DNA of 64,000 nt from Cryobacterium sp. MP_M3 (lineage in GTDB: Bacteria > Actinomycetota > Actinomycetes > Actinomycetales > Microbacteriaceae), in assembly GCF_015752155.1 (NCBI RefSeq), contig NZ_JADOVI010000008.1, forward strand, positions 62,001 through 126,000, read 5' to 3'. The position numbers and the translations under genes were made by a program. Positions 38,988 through 47,631 of this stretch are shown here, piece by piece. How positions within the stretch are numbered: position 1 is the stretch's first letter; every line of letters starts with the position of its first letter. Below the pieces are notes generated by a model. It searched no databases. It worked only from the letters and a program-made list of their open reading frames with translations, and was not told the origin of the DNA.

Positions 38988-39854
38988 CTAATCCACGGTC
39001 ACGAAGTCGATGAGGTGTTCCACCCGGCCGAGCAGTTGCGGCTCGAGGTCGGCGAAGGTCCGCACCCGGCCGAGGATCCGCTGCCAGGCCCGGGCGATGT
39101 CGGCCTGATCCTCGTGGGGCCAGCCGAGGGCCTCACAGATCCCGTGCTTCCATTCGATACTGCGGGGAATGTCGGGCCAGGCTGCGAGCCCCAGGCGCTC
39201 GGGCTTGACCGCCTGCCAGACGTCGACGTACGGATGCCCGACAACGAGCACGTGACGGCCGTACGGCCCGCGCGCCACGGCGTCGGCGATCCGGCTCTCC
39301 TTGGAGCCGGCGACGAGGTGGTCGACCAGCATCCCGACCTTGCGGGTCGGCCCCGGCTTGAACTCGGCGAGAAGTTCCTCGAGGTTGTCCACGCCCTCGA
39401 TGTACTCGACGACGACGCCCTCGATCCGGAGGTCGGCGCCCCACACCTTCTCGACCAGCTCGGCGTCATGGCGCCCCTCGACGAAGATCCGGCTGCCGCG
39501 GGCGACCCGGGCCGGGGCATCCGAGACGGCCAGGGAGCCGGAGGCGGTGCGGGCGGGCTTCCGGGATGCTGCGCGGGCGGGGGCGACGAGCACGACGGGC
39601 CGGCCGTCGATCAGGAAGCCGCCGCCGAGCGGGAACAGGCGCAACTTGCCGTGGCGGTCCTCCAGCGTGACGACGCTCTTCTCGATCCGCACCACGGCGC
39701 CGCAGAAGCCAGTGGCAACCTCTTCGACGACGAGGCCGGCGGTCGCGTCCTGGGACGGGATGACGGTGCGACCCACGTCGCGCCAGCCTGCGTGGAGCAC
39801 ATCCGCGCTGTAACTGTCCTGCGGGTCGCCATCGTGCATGTCTCGGTCGTCCAT
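38988..39854 (-). CDS. DUF3097-family protein
   Basis: 288 aa, cytoplasmic. The conserved core of DUF3097 is easy to see: RIFVEGRHDAELVEKVWG, then VVVEYIEGVDNLEELL and GMLVDHLVAGSKESRIAD. The VEGRHDAELVEKV and VLVVGHP segments look like a Toprim-type metal site (E ... D-x-D), as in nucleases and primases; this is my reading, not established function. The gene lies 57 bp after dnaE2 on the same strand, so it may be transcribed with the SOS mutasome. Confidence 0.85.
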   Translation of the reverse strand: MDDRDMHDGDPQDSYSADVLHAGWRDVGRTVIPSQDATAGLVVEEVATGFCGAVVRIEKSVVTLEDRHGKLRLFPLGGGFLIDGRPVVLVAPARAASRKPARTASGSLAVSDAPARVARGSRIFVEGRHDAELVEKVWGADLRIEGVVVEYIEGVDNLEELLAEFKPGPTRKVGMLVDHLVAGSKESRIADAVARGPYGRHVLVVGHPYVDVWQAVKPERLGLAAWPDIPRSIEWKHGICEALGWPHEDQADIARAWQRILGRVRTFADLEPQLLGRVEHLIDFVTVD

Positions 39855-39911
39855 TCCTGTTGTCTGGCCAGGGGCCCAGATCCCCGGCGCCGGATTCCGC
39901 CTCGATCGACG

Positions 39912-42900
39912 CTAGCGGAAGTCACGCGAGATCGTGGTGGCGGTGATGGTGAGCGGCTCGAAACGGTCGGCGATCAGGTTGGTCACACCCTCTGGAGAGC
40001 GCTCGAGAATGCCGCGCACGATGAGGGCCGGTGATTCCCGGGCGACCCGCCGGAACCGATTCCAGACGCCGAGTCCGGCGATCACATTGAGGGTCCCCGT
40101 CTCATCCTCCAGGTTGAGGAAGGTGACCCCGCCCGCGGTCGCCGGGCGTTGCCGGTGCGTGACGACGCCGCCCACTTCGAGCCGACGGCCGCTTTCGCGC
40201 TGCGCCAGGGCGTCGATCGGCACCGCTCCCCGAGCGGCGAGCGACGCTCGGGCATGCCGGATCGGATGGTCGTCGGGGGAGATGCCGGTGGCCCACAGGT
40301 CGTAGACCACCTGTTCAGCCGCGGTGAGCAGCGGCAGCAGCGGCGGCTGGACCGACACGGACGTGCCGGCGAGGTAGCCGGATCGCTCCCAGGATGCGTC
40401 GCCGGCGGTCCACAGGGCGGCGCGGCGGTCCAGGCCCAGCCCCTGGAACGCGCCGGCGGTGGCGAGCGCTTCGAGCTGGTCGGTGCTCAGCCGGACCCGG
40501 CGGGCGACATCCGCCATCGACCGGTAGGGCCCGTTCTCGGCACGTTCGGCGACCAGCCTGCGGGCGAGATCCTGGCCGATCCCGGTCACCGCGGCCAGCC
40601 CCAACCGCACGCTGAACGCCCCATCGCGCCGGTGCTCGCGGAAGTCGGGAGGAACGGCCCGGTCGAAGGGGCCGACAGGAGGCTGCTCCGCGTGGAGGCA
40701 GGCGGGGCGCCCGCTCCCTCCCGGCGTGCTCCCGCCCGGGACTCCAGCGGGGCGTTCCAGCGATGCGTCGGGCTCCGACCTGAGGATGTCGGGCCGGAGC
40801 ACCTGGACTCCGTGCCGCCTGGCGTCCGCCACCAGCGACTGCGGGGAGTAGAACCCCATCGGCTGGGCGCGCAGGAGCGCGGCGAGGAAGGCGGCGGGAT
40901 AGTGCAGCCGGAGCCAGGCGCTGGAATACACGAGCAGGGCGAAACTGATCGAGTGGCTTTCGGCGAAACCGAAATTGGCGAAGGCCTCGATCTTGGCGTA
41001 GATCGAGTCGGCCACCTCACCGGTGATGCCGTTGGACGCCATTCCCGCGTAGAGGCGGGCCCGGAGGGTGGAGATCTTCTCCACCCCGCGCTTGGAGCCC
41101 ATCGCCCGGCGCAGCAGATCGGCGTCCTCGCCGGTGCAGCCGCCGACGGCCATGGCCATCTGCATGAGTTGCTCCTGGAAGAGGGGCACGCCCAGGGTGC
41201 GTTCGAGCACCGGTTCGAGCTTGGGGTGCAGGTAGGTCACCGGTTCCTGGCCCAGCTTGCGCCGGATGAACGGATGCACCGCCCCACCCTGGATCGGGCC
41301 GGGCCGGATCAGGGCGATCTCCACGACGAGGTCGTAGAACCGGCGAGGCTGCAACCGCGGCAGGGTGCCCATCTGGGCGCGGCTCTCGACCTGGAACACC
41401 CCGACCGAGTCGGCCCGGCAGAGCATGTCGTAGACGCCCTGCTCTTCCCGGGGGATGGACTCGAGGCTCCAGGACTCACCCAGCTCCTCCCGCACGAGGT
41501 CGAAGGTGTACTGCAGGGCGGCCAGCATGCCCAGTCCGAGCAGGTCGAACTTCACCAGGCCCATCCAGGCGCAGTCGTCCTTGTCCCACTGCAGGACGGT
41601 GCGCTGGTCCATCCGGGCGTGCTCGATCGGGCAGACCTCGCCGACGGGCCGGTCGGTGAGCACCATCCCGCCGGAGTGGATTCCGAGGTGGCGTGGCGCG
41701 GTGAGGAGTTGTTCGGCCAGGTCGGACACGAGCGGGGGAATGTCATGGTCGACGCTCGCCACAGCCTCTCCCGACCGCTCCACCTGCTTCGACCACGCGT
41801 CCTGGCGGCCGGTGCTGTAGCCCAGGGCGCGGGCCACGTCCCGGACCGCGGATTTCGGCCGGTAGGTGATCACGTCGGCAACCTGGGCGGCGTTCAACCG
41901 TCCGTAGCGCCGGTAGACGTACTGGATCACCTCCTCCCGGCGGTCCGAGTCGAAGTCGACGTCGATGTCGGGCTCCTCGTCACGGAGGCTGGAGAGGAAG
42001 CGTTCGAAGGGCAGCCGGTAGAAGATCGAATCCACGGCGGTGATCCCGAGCACGAAACAGACGGCTGAGTTCGCGGCCGAACCGCGACCCTGGCAGAGGA
42101 TGCCCCGTCCTCGGGCGAATTGGACGATGTCGCGCACGATCAGGAAGTAGCCGGGAAAGTCCTTCGCCTCGATCACGGCGAGTTCCTTCTCGATCCGTTC
42201 ACGCACGTTGTCATTGAGGCCCGGATAGCAGCGGGTCGCACCCTCCCAGACCAGGGCGCGGAGCCAGCTCATGGGAGTGTGTCCCTCCGGCACATCCTGG
42301 CTCGGCAGGCGAGGTCGGGCCCGGCGAAGCGAGAAGGCGAGTTCCCTGGCCAGCGGGACCGTGTTCGCTACCGCGCCGGGGTAGCGGCGGAATCGGGCGG
42401 CCATTTCGTCGCCGGCACGGAGGTGGGCGCCGGCCGTTGCGGGCAGCCAGCCGTCGAGTTCGTCCAGGCTCCGTCTGGCGCGCACGGCCGCGACGGTGGC
42501 GGCCAGCCGGGCATGCTCAGGACTGGCGTAGTGCACGTTGTTCGTGGCCAGCAGAGGCAGGCCCGCCCGTTCGGCGAGCGCGGCGAGGGCGTCGTTCGTG
42601 CTGGAGTCGAGCTGGTTGCCATGGTCGAACAATTCGACGTAGACGTTGTCCCGGCCGAAGAGCCGCACAAGCCGGGTCAATTCCGTGGCCGCGGCGGCCT
42701 GGTCCCCGGTCGCCAGGGCAGCCCGGACGGCGCCCTTGCGGCATCCGGTCAGGACGGCCCACTGGCCGGCCGACTGCTCTGAGAGTCGTTCGAGGTCGTA
42801 GACCGGCCGTCCTTTCTTGTCGCCGGCGAGCTGTGCCTGCGTGATGGCCCCGGCCAGCCGGTGGTAACCGGTCTGGCCTCGGGCAAGCACGACGAGGTGG

Positions 42901-43337
42901 GTGCCCTCCGGATCGGGTATCCCGTTCTGCGGACCGGACAGGCCGAGGGACAGCTCCGCACCGAAGACCGTGCCGACCTCGGGGTGACTCTCGGCCGCCT
43001 CCGCCAGGCGGACCACCCCATAGAGCCCGTCGTGATCCGTCAGGGCGAGCCCGGTCAATCCGAGGCGGTTCGCCTGTTCGAGGAGCTGTTCGGGGGAGCT
43101 TGCGCCGTCGAGGAAGCTGAAGCTGGAGTGCGCGTGCAACTCGGCATAGGGCGTTGAGCCTGGAGTGGGCCGTGCCGTGACGGCTGGTTCCTCGTCTGGG
43201 CGGTAGGGCGCTCGTCGTCGCGACCAGGCCGGGCTGTCTCCACCGTCGGCGTTGGGCGGTGTGGCGGTCGGGCGGCGCCGGTCGGAGAGCGCGCGCTCCA
43301 GTTCCGACCAGGAGATCGGCGGGTTGCTCCATCCCAT
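39912..43337 (-). CDS. dnaE2: Error-prone DNA polymerase III alpha subunit DnaE2
   Basis: 1141 aa. It has an N-terminal PHP domain (YAELHAHSSFSFLDGASSPE, LALTDHDGLYGVV), palm with catalytic Asp residues in EEPDIDVDFDSDRR, GRGSAANSAVCF fingers motif and a C-terminal OB domain (VTFLNLEDETGTLNVIAG). It lacks the tau-binding extension of the replicative enzyme. With ImuA and ImuB it forms the actinobacterial mutasome for translesion synthesis. A Gly/Pro-rich insertion of about 40 residues (DASLERPAGVPGGSTPGG onward, near residue 850) lies between palm-related and HhH parts. The ATG is 78 bp after imuB. Confidence 0.94.
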   Translation of the reverse strand: MGWSNPPISWSELERALSDRRRPTATPPNADGGDSPAWSRRRAPYRPDEEPAVTARPTPGSTPYAELHAHSSFSFLDGASSPEQLLEQANRLGLTGLALTDHDGLYGVVRLAEAAESHPEVGTVFGAELSLGLSGPQNGIPDPEGTHLVVLARGQTGYHRLAGAITQAQLAGDKKGRPVYDLERLSEQSAGQWAVLTGCRKGAVRAALATGDQAAAATELTRLVRLFGRDNVYVELFDHGNQLDSSTNDALAALAERAGLPLLATNNVHYASPEHARLAATVAAVRARRSLDELDGWLPATAGAHLRAGDEMAARFRRYPGAVANTVPLARELAFSLRRARPRLPSQDVPEGHTPMSWLRALVWEGATRCYPGLNDNVRERIEKELAVIEAKDFPGYFLIVRDIVQFARGRGILCQGRGSAANSAVCFVLGITAVDSIFYRLPFERFLSSLRDEEPDIDVDFDSDRREEVIQYVYRRYGRLNAAQVADVITYRPKSAVRDVARALGYSTGRQDAWSKQVERSGEAVASVDHDIPPLVSDLAEQLLTAPRHLGIHSGGMVLTDRPVGEVCPIEHARMDQRTVLQWDKDDCAWMGLVKFDLLGLGMLAALQYTFDLVREELGESWSLESIPREEQGVYDMLCRADSVGVFQVESRAQMGTLPRLQPRRFYDLVVEIALIRPGPIQGGAVHPFIRRKLGQEPVTYLHPKLEPVLERTLGVPLFQEQLMQMAMAVGGCTGEDADLLRRAMGSKRGVEKISTLRARLYAGMASNGITGEVADSIYAKIEAFANFGFAESHSISFALLVYSSAWLRLHYPAAFLAALLRAQPMGFYSPQSLVADARRHGVQVLRPDILRSEPDASLERPAGVPGGSTPGGSGRPACLHAEQPPVGPFDRAVPPDFREHRRDGAFSVRLGLAAVTGIGQDLARRLVAERAENGPYRSMADVARRVRLSTDQLEALATAGAFQGLGLDRRAALWTAGDASWERSGYLAGTSVSVQPPLLPLLTAAEQVVYDLWATGISPDDHPIRHARASLAARGAVPIDALAQRESGRRLEVGGVVTHRQRPATAGGVTFLNLEDETGTLNVIAGLGVWNRFRRVARESPALIVRGILERSPEGVTNLIADRFEPLTITATTISRDFR

Positions 43338-43415
43338 CAGGGTTCTCCTTCCGGATTCCGGCCGGATGGCCTGAGGGGCATGAGTGGCCTGAGCGGCATG
43401 ATGGGCCAGGGTCGC

Positions 43416-45008
43416 TCAGTCATAGCGGCCCTCCGCCCACCAGCGGCGGTCGTCGAGTTGGAGAAGCCAGGCGGCGCCGTCGGCATCGACGATTTGCACC
43501 CGGTCGACCTGGCGGCCGCCTCCCGGTCGCCACCAGCCCTCATGCACGGGCCACGGGCCGGCCCAGGCGACCACCGGACGCAGGTCGTCCTGATGCCCTG
43601 CGGGGGAGAACTGCACGGGATCGGCGGGGAGGAGACCGCGCTCGTCCACCAGGACCTGGCTTCCGTCCTGGGTGAGCAGGCAGACGGGTCGTCGCTCCCG
43701 GAACACGGTTGCCGGCAAGGGCCCTGCCAGGCTCCCCGGCCACGGGGCCGCGGCGGACCCGGCCGGCCCGGCGTGACGGCCGGCAGGCGCATCCCCCCAG
43801 GGGACGAAGACCTGGCGCTCGGCGAGCAGCCTGCCGCCGCCGACCACGGCCGTGACCACCCCCTCGTGCCCCAGCATGCTCTGCACCCGGGACAGGGCGT
43901 GATGAATGCGTTCGTCTGGTCCGGAGCCCCAGAGTCCCGGCTCGTGGTTGCCGGCCGCGTCGACCTCCTCCGGGAGGGTCCGGAGCCAGCACACCGCCGA
44001 GTCGAGCCCGGGATCGCCGGCCCCGCTGCCCTGCAGCTGCCAGCGCACCCGGTCGACGACGTCGGCGGCGTCGAACCAGCGCGGATGCCGCCAGCTGCGA
44101 CCGACCATCCGGCCGGAGTCCAGGCCGACCTCGACCCGGAGGGTCGTGCAGACCAGGCGGGCGCCGGCGAGGCCGTCGACGAATCCGTCGGCCGGCGCGC
44201 GGGCCGCGAAGGCGACCTGGTCGATCCGGTCGAGGGGAGGCTCGAACCGGAGCAGCAGGTCGCGCTGCGGGGGCGGCACCCTGGCCTGCACGGGAGCCGG
44301 ATCGTCGCCGCGGGCCTGCGCCTGCGCCGCCATACCCGCGGGCCCGAACCGCTGCGCGACCTGTGCGGCGGGAAGGGCGGCGAGATCGCCCAGGGTGTGC
44401 ACGCCCAGGCGCCGCAGCAGCAAGGCCAGCCGCGCGTCCACGACCAGGGCGACCGGCATTCCGGCCAGGAAGCCGGGTGAGTGTCCGGGCGGCACCGCCC
44501 GGACCGTCGCCCGTTGAGCGCTCCGCGCGGCCTGCTCAGCGGCGAACGGCCCGTCGGCGATGCCGACCCGGGCATCGGCGACCCCCAGGTCGAGGACAGC
44601 GTCACGGATGGATTGCCCGGCCGGTTCCTCGCCGCCGTAGAACCGGGCGGGACCCCGGGCCCGCACGGCGCAGGTGCCCGGGCGGATCGTCGCCACGCCG
44701 GGGGCAACCTCCTCGAGCCGGGCCAGCACCGGCTCGAACGCCCGCTCGTCCAGCAGCGGGTCGTAGGGCAGCACGACGAGGCTCCCGCACCGGTATTGCG
44801 CCTCGCGGAGCGTCAGCCCGCGCCGCACCCCGTCAGCCCGCGCCGACGCCGACGCCGCGAATACCGTTCCCTGGGAGATCAGGGCCAGCGGTGCATCGCG
44901 GGGGAGACCGGCCTCCGCGCCGGCGGCGGCGACCGGCCAGTCCGGGCACCAGAGCACGATCGTCCTCGAGGATGCGGGCGGGGTCGGGGGAAGCTCAGGG
45001 GCGACCAC
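43416..45008 (-). CDS. imuB: ImuB, Y-family polymerase-like mutasome subunit
   Basis: 530 aa. It aligns with Y-family polymerases (TIVLWCPDWPVAAAGAEAG, ALISQGTVFAASASARADGV, RLGVHTLGDLAALPAAQVAQ) but lacks the acidic catalytic triad; the first motif has WCPDW in place of DMDAF. That is the hallmark of ImuB, which acts as an adaptor linking DnaE2 to the sliding clamp. The GTG start at 45008 is 2 bp after imuA. The C-terminal part (VVTAVVGGGRLLAERQVFVP) matches the ImuB-specific tail. Confidence 0.92.
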   Translation of the reverse strand: MVAPELPPTPPASSRTIVLWCPDWPVAAAGAEAGLPRDAPLALISQGTVFAASASARADGVRRGLTLREAQYRCGSLVVLPYDPLLDERAFEPVLARLEEVAPGVATIRPGTCAVRARGPARFYGGEEPAGQSIRDAVLDLGVADARVGIADGPFAAEQAARSAQRATVRAVPPGHSPGFLAGMPVALVVDARLALLLRRLGVHTLGDLAALPAAQVAQRFGPAGMAAQAQARGDDPAPVQARVPPPQRDLLLRFEPPLDRIDQVAFAARAPADGFVDGLAGARLVCTTLRVEVGLDSGRMVGRSWRHPRWFDAADVVDRVRWQLQGSGAGDPGLDSAVCWLRTLPEEVDAAGNHEPGLWGSGPDERIHHALSRVQSMLGHEGVVTAVVGGGRLLAERQVFVPWGDAPAGRHAGPAGSAAAPWPGSLAGPLPATVFRERRPVCLLTQDGSQVLVDERGLLPADPVQFSPAGHQDDLRPVVAWAGPWPVHEGWWRPGGGRQVDRVQIVDADGAAWLLQLDDRRWWAEGRYD

Positions 45009-45010
45009 GG

Positions 45011-45700
45011 TCAGCCTGCCCGTTCCCGGAGGAACCCGGCCGCGTCGTTCGACGGGTGCGGTTCACCGCCCCCGAAGACCACCGAGGCCTTTCGCGTCGT
45101 TCCTCCGCCGTGCCCGGCGGCGGCGACGACCGTGACGCACACCCCGGACAGGGCCCCGTGGCCGGGACCCAGCCCTTCCCAGTCCCGGGCCTCGAGGGTC
45201 AGCTCCGCCTCGCACTGCGCCCACGGTCCGGCGACGAGGAGGACACCTCCCCGCTGGCGGAGCCGCGCGGCGAGACGGGCGGCATCGGCGGAACGCGCCT
45301 GGAGCGGCGGGCGCACGGCCACGACCGGCAGGACGTCCACGAGTGCGGCCGTCACGGCCAGCCAGCGTTCACCCGGCAACGGCACCTGAATGGTGCGGTC
45401 GAGGGCGATTCCCAGGCCTGCGGCCGCTTCGATTCCGAAGTCCGGCAGGCTGACGACCCCGCACCATGCGCCCTCCCGCGACGGGGCGGCGAGGAGGGCC
45501 ATCAACAGCAGGGTGGAGTTCGGCACCGTGTACACGCACCCGCGCCGCAGCCCTCCACCGGGGAAGAGCCCGGCCAGGGCAGGCAGGGTCGGCAGATGGC
45601 CGCCGAGTCGGGTGGCCTGCATCGCGTCGATCCGGTCCTGGAGCCCGGACGCAGGCCCACCACCGGACGGTGACGACAGGGTGGCGGTTGCACTGGACAC
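45011..45700 (-). CDS. imuA: ImuA-type RecA-like mutasome protein
   Basis: About 229 aa. It resembles the RecA-fold ImuA' proteins: LAGLFPGGGLRRGCVYTV takes the place of a P-loop but lacks GKT, followed by LLLMALLAAPSREGAWCGVV. It works with ImuB and DnaE2 in SOS mutagenesis. I set the start at the GTG 45700 (V-SSATATLSSPSGGG), because the frame's upstream codons cover the SOS promoter. That GTG is 6 bp after the -10 box, so translation is probably leaderless. It lies 31 bp downstream of the SPFH gene. Confidence 0.88.
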   Translation of the reverse strand: MSSATATLSSPSGGGPASGLQDRIDAMQATRLGGHLPTLPALAGLFPGGGLRRGCVYTVPNSTLLLMALLAAPSREGAWCGVVSLPDFGIEAAAGLGIALDRTIQVPLPGERWLAVTAALVDVLPVVAVRPPLQARSADAARLAARLRQRGGVLLVAGPWAQCEAELTLEARDWEGLGPGHGALSGVCVTVVAAAGHGGGTTRKASVVFGGGEPHPSNDAAGFLRERAG

Positions 45701-45706
45701 ACCACC

Positions 45707-45735
45707 ATAATCGAACGTATCTTCGATTAAGTCAA
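45707..45735 (-). promoter_or_regulatory. SOS promoter of imuA-imuB-dnaE2 with embedded LexA box
   Basis: On the minus strand the -35 is TTGACT (45730-45735), the spacer is 17 bp, and the -10 is GATTAT (45707-45712). Inside the spacer and touching the -10 is TCGAACGTATCTTCGA (45711-45726 as read on the plus strand), which matches the actinobacterial LexA box TCGAAC-N4-GTTCGA with one mismatch. LexA bound here would cover the promoter. The -35 overlaps the stop codon of the SPFH gene. Confidence 0.8.
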
Positions 45736-46535
45736 TGGTCTCTCTCGGCGGCATTTCCGGTCGCCGCGGCTGCCTCACGGGCGAGGAAGGCGCCGAGTTC
45801 ACCGATTGTGCTCATCAGCGGCGCCGGGAAAACGACCACGGTGTTCTTGTCCACCCCGATCTCAACGAGGCTCTGCAGGTTCCGGAGCTGCAGGGCCAGC
45901 GGGTGCGCCATCATCGTGTCCGAGGCGTCGCCGAGGGCGGCCGCGGCAAGGGACTCGCCCTCCGCGTTGATGATCTTCGCCCGCTTCTCCCGTTCGGCCT
46001 CGGCCTGCCTGGCCATCGCCCGCTTCATCGTGTCGGGGAGCAGGATGTCCTTGAGCTCGACGAGGGTGACCTCCACGCCCCAGTCCAGGGTCTGCACGTC
46101 GAGGATCTCGCGAATATTGACGTTGAGGATGTCCGTCTCGGCGAGGGTCTCATCCAGGGTGTGCTGGCCGACGACCTTCCGCAGCGTGGTCTGGGCGATC
46201 TGGTCGATCGCGGCGTGCACGTTCTCGATGGCGATCACCGACTTCACGGGGTCGACGATCCGGAAGTAGGCGACGGCGGACACCCCCACGCTGACGTTGT
46301 CCCGGGTGATGATGCCCTGGGATTGGATCGGCAGGGTCACGATCCGCAGGGCCACGCGGTGCAGCACATCGACGAACGGGATGATGAAGGTCAGTCCGGG
46401 CTGGCGCGTGCCGATCAGACGCCCGAACCGGAGCACCACGCCCTGCTCGTACTGTTTAATCACCCGGATTGAATTCGTGGCGACGATGAACGCCAGCACG
46501 AGCACGACCGCCAGAACCACGATGAACACGACCAT
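45732..46535 (-). CDS. SPFH/Band 7 (stomatin-like) membrane protein
   Basis: 267 aa. One N-terminal transmembrane helix (VVFIVVLAVVLVLAFIVA, residues 2-19) is followed by the Band 7 domain (YEQGVVLRFGRLIGTRQPGL, LDWGVEVTLVELKDILLP) and a charged helix (RQAEAEREKRAKIINAEGE). This is the slipin layout without a partner NfeD gene. It organises membrane microdomains or associates with proteases. Its stop codon overlaps the -35 of the imuA promoter. It diverges from the SRAP gene. Confidence 0.93.
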   Translation of the reverse strand: MVVFIVVLAVVLVLAFIVATNSIRVIKQYEQGVVLRFGRLIGTRQPGLTFIIPFVDVLHRVALRIVTLPIQSQGIITRDNVSVGVSAVAYFRIVDPVKSVIAIENVHAAIDQIAQTTLRKVVGQHTLDETLAETDILNVNIREILDVQTLDWGVEVTLVELKDILLPDTMKRAMARQAEAEREKRAKIINAEGESLAAAALGDASDTMMAHPLALQLRNLQSLVEIGVDKNTVVVFPAPLMSTIGELGAFLAREAAAATGNAAERDH

Positions 46536-46639
46536 GGGGGACTCGCTTCCACGGCGAACAGGCGCCGATGCCCCGATTCTGCTCCCACCGGCGCCCGCCC
46601 GCCAGTGCCCCGGCGCATGGTCACCGGCAGCAGCGGTAG

Positions 46640-46645
46640 TAGCCT
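46640..46645 (+). promoter_or_regulatory. Possible -10 box of the SRAP gene (leaderless)
   Basis: TAGCCT ends 6 bp before the ATG at 46652, matching the spacing at other leaderless candidates. It is a weak match, and no ribosome-binding site is seen. Confidence 0.35.
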
Positions 46646-46651
46646 GTCGCT

Positions 46652-47365
46652 ATGTGCGGGCGATTCATCATCACGGATACGGCGTCTGACCTCGCCGCCA
46701 TGTTCGACGTCGCGCACGAGGGTGAAAACCTTCCCGAGCCCTCGTGGAACATCAAACCGACCGAGCAGATACCGATCGTGGTCGAATCGGCGAAGTCCGG
46801 GCCCGTCGTGCGCCGCCTCGAATCCGCGCGGTGGTCCCTCGTCCCGTCCTCCTCCACCGAACTCGCCCTCGGCTACCCCACCTTCAACGCCCGCGCCGAG
46901 ACGGCGGCGGAGAAGGCCACCTTCCGCGCCTCGGTCGCGTCCGGCCGTGCGCTCATCCCCGCGACCGGCTACTTCGAGTGGCACGCGGTCGGCACGGAGA
47001 AGACGCCCTATTTCATCCACTCGGATGACGGCCTGCCGCTCGCGTTCGCCGGCCTCTATTCGTGGTGGCGCAATCCTGTCCTCGCCGCCGACGATCCGGC
47101 GCGCTGGGTGCTCACGGCGACCATCCTCACCACCGACGCGGACGGCCCGCTGCGCGACCTCCACGACCGGATGCCCGTGGTGCTTCCCGAGGAATGCTGG
47201 GACCAGTGGCTCGACCCGCACACGGTCGGCGACCAGGCCCTCGTCGACGCTGCCGTCGAGGCATCCCGGGAAGCGAGCGCGGCGCTCCGCTTCCACCAGG
47301 TTGCCCCGGTGACGGGGAACGGCCCCGAACTGATCGAACCGGTCGGCGCGCGAGCTGCGGGCTGA
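46652..47365 (+). CDS. SRAP-domain protein (HMCES/YedK family)
   Basis: 237 aa. The catalytic residues of the family are present: Cys2 directly after Met (MCGRFIITDT), the Asn of FNARAETAAEK, Glu in TGYFEWHAV and His in LHDRMPVVLPEE. SRAP proteins cross-link to abasic sites in single-stranded DNA and so protect them from breakage. The gene stands next to the SOS mutasome block, and both deal with damaged DNA templates. Start at ATG 46652. Confidence 0.94.
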   Translation: MCGRFIITDTASDLAAMFDVAHEGENLPEPSWNIKPTEQIPIVVESAKSGPVVRRLESARWSLVPSSSTELALGYPTFNARAETAAEKATFRASVASGRALIPATGYFEWHAVGTEKTPYFIHSDDGLPLAFAGLYSWWRNPVLAADDPARWVLTATILTTDADGPLRDLHDRMPVVLPEECWDQWLDPHTVGDQALVDAAVEASREASAALRFHQVAPVTGNGPELIEPVGARAAG

Positions 47366-47460
47366 CCGGCCGCCCGTTCCCTCCCCGGGACTTTCACCCG
47401 GTACGCTCGACTCATCGGCCCGGCGAACCTGTGCGGGCACCCCTTGAGAGGACCCCCCCC

Positions 47461-47625
47461 ATGAAAGTCGTCGCCTTCATCGTCGCCATGGCGATTTTCA
47501 TCCTCGGATTCTGGCTCTTCGGGCTCGCCTTCGCGGTGACCGTCGGCCAGCTGCCGATCTTCTTCGGCGGAATCCTCTGCGTCGCCTTCGCCGTGTACAT
47601 CCCGGTCCAGCTGCTGCGCGACTAG
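47461..47625 (+). CDS. Small two-helix membrane protein
   Basis: 54 aa: MKVVAFIVAMAIFILGFWLF, then GLAFAVTVGQLPIFFGG and ILCVAFAVYIPVQLL. Nearly the whole protein is hydrophobic, forming two transmembrane helices with a short cytoplasmic end. GAGAGGA precedes a C-run before the ATG. No known family is recognised. It is 6 bp upstream of the SMP-30 gene and may be co-transcribed. Confidence 0.72.
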   Translation: MKVVAFIVAMAIFILGFWLFGLAFAVTVGQLPIFFGGILCVAFAVYIPVQLLRD

Positions 47626-47631
47626 ACCGTC

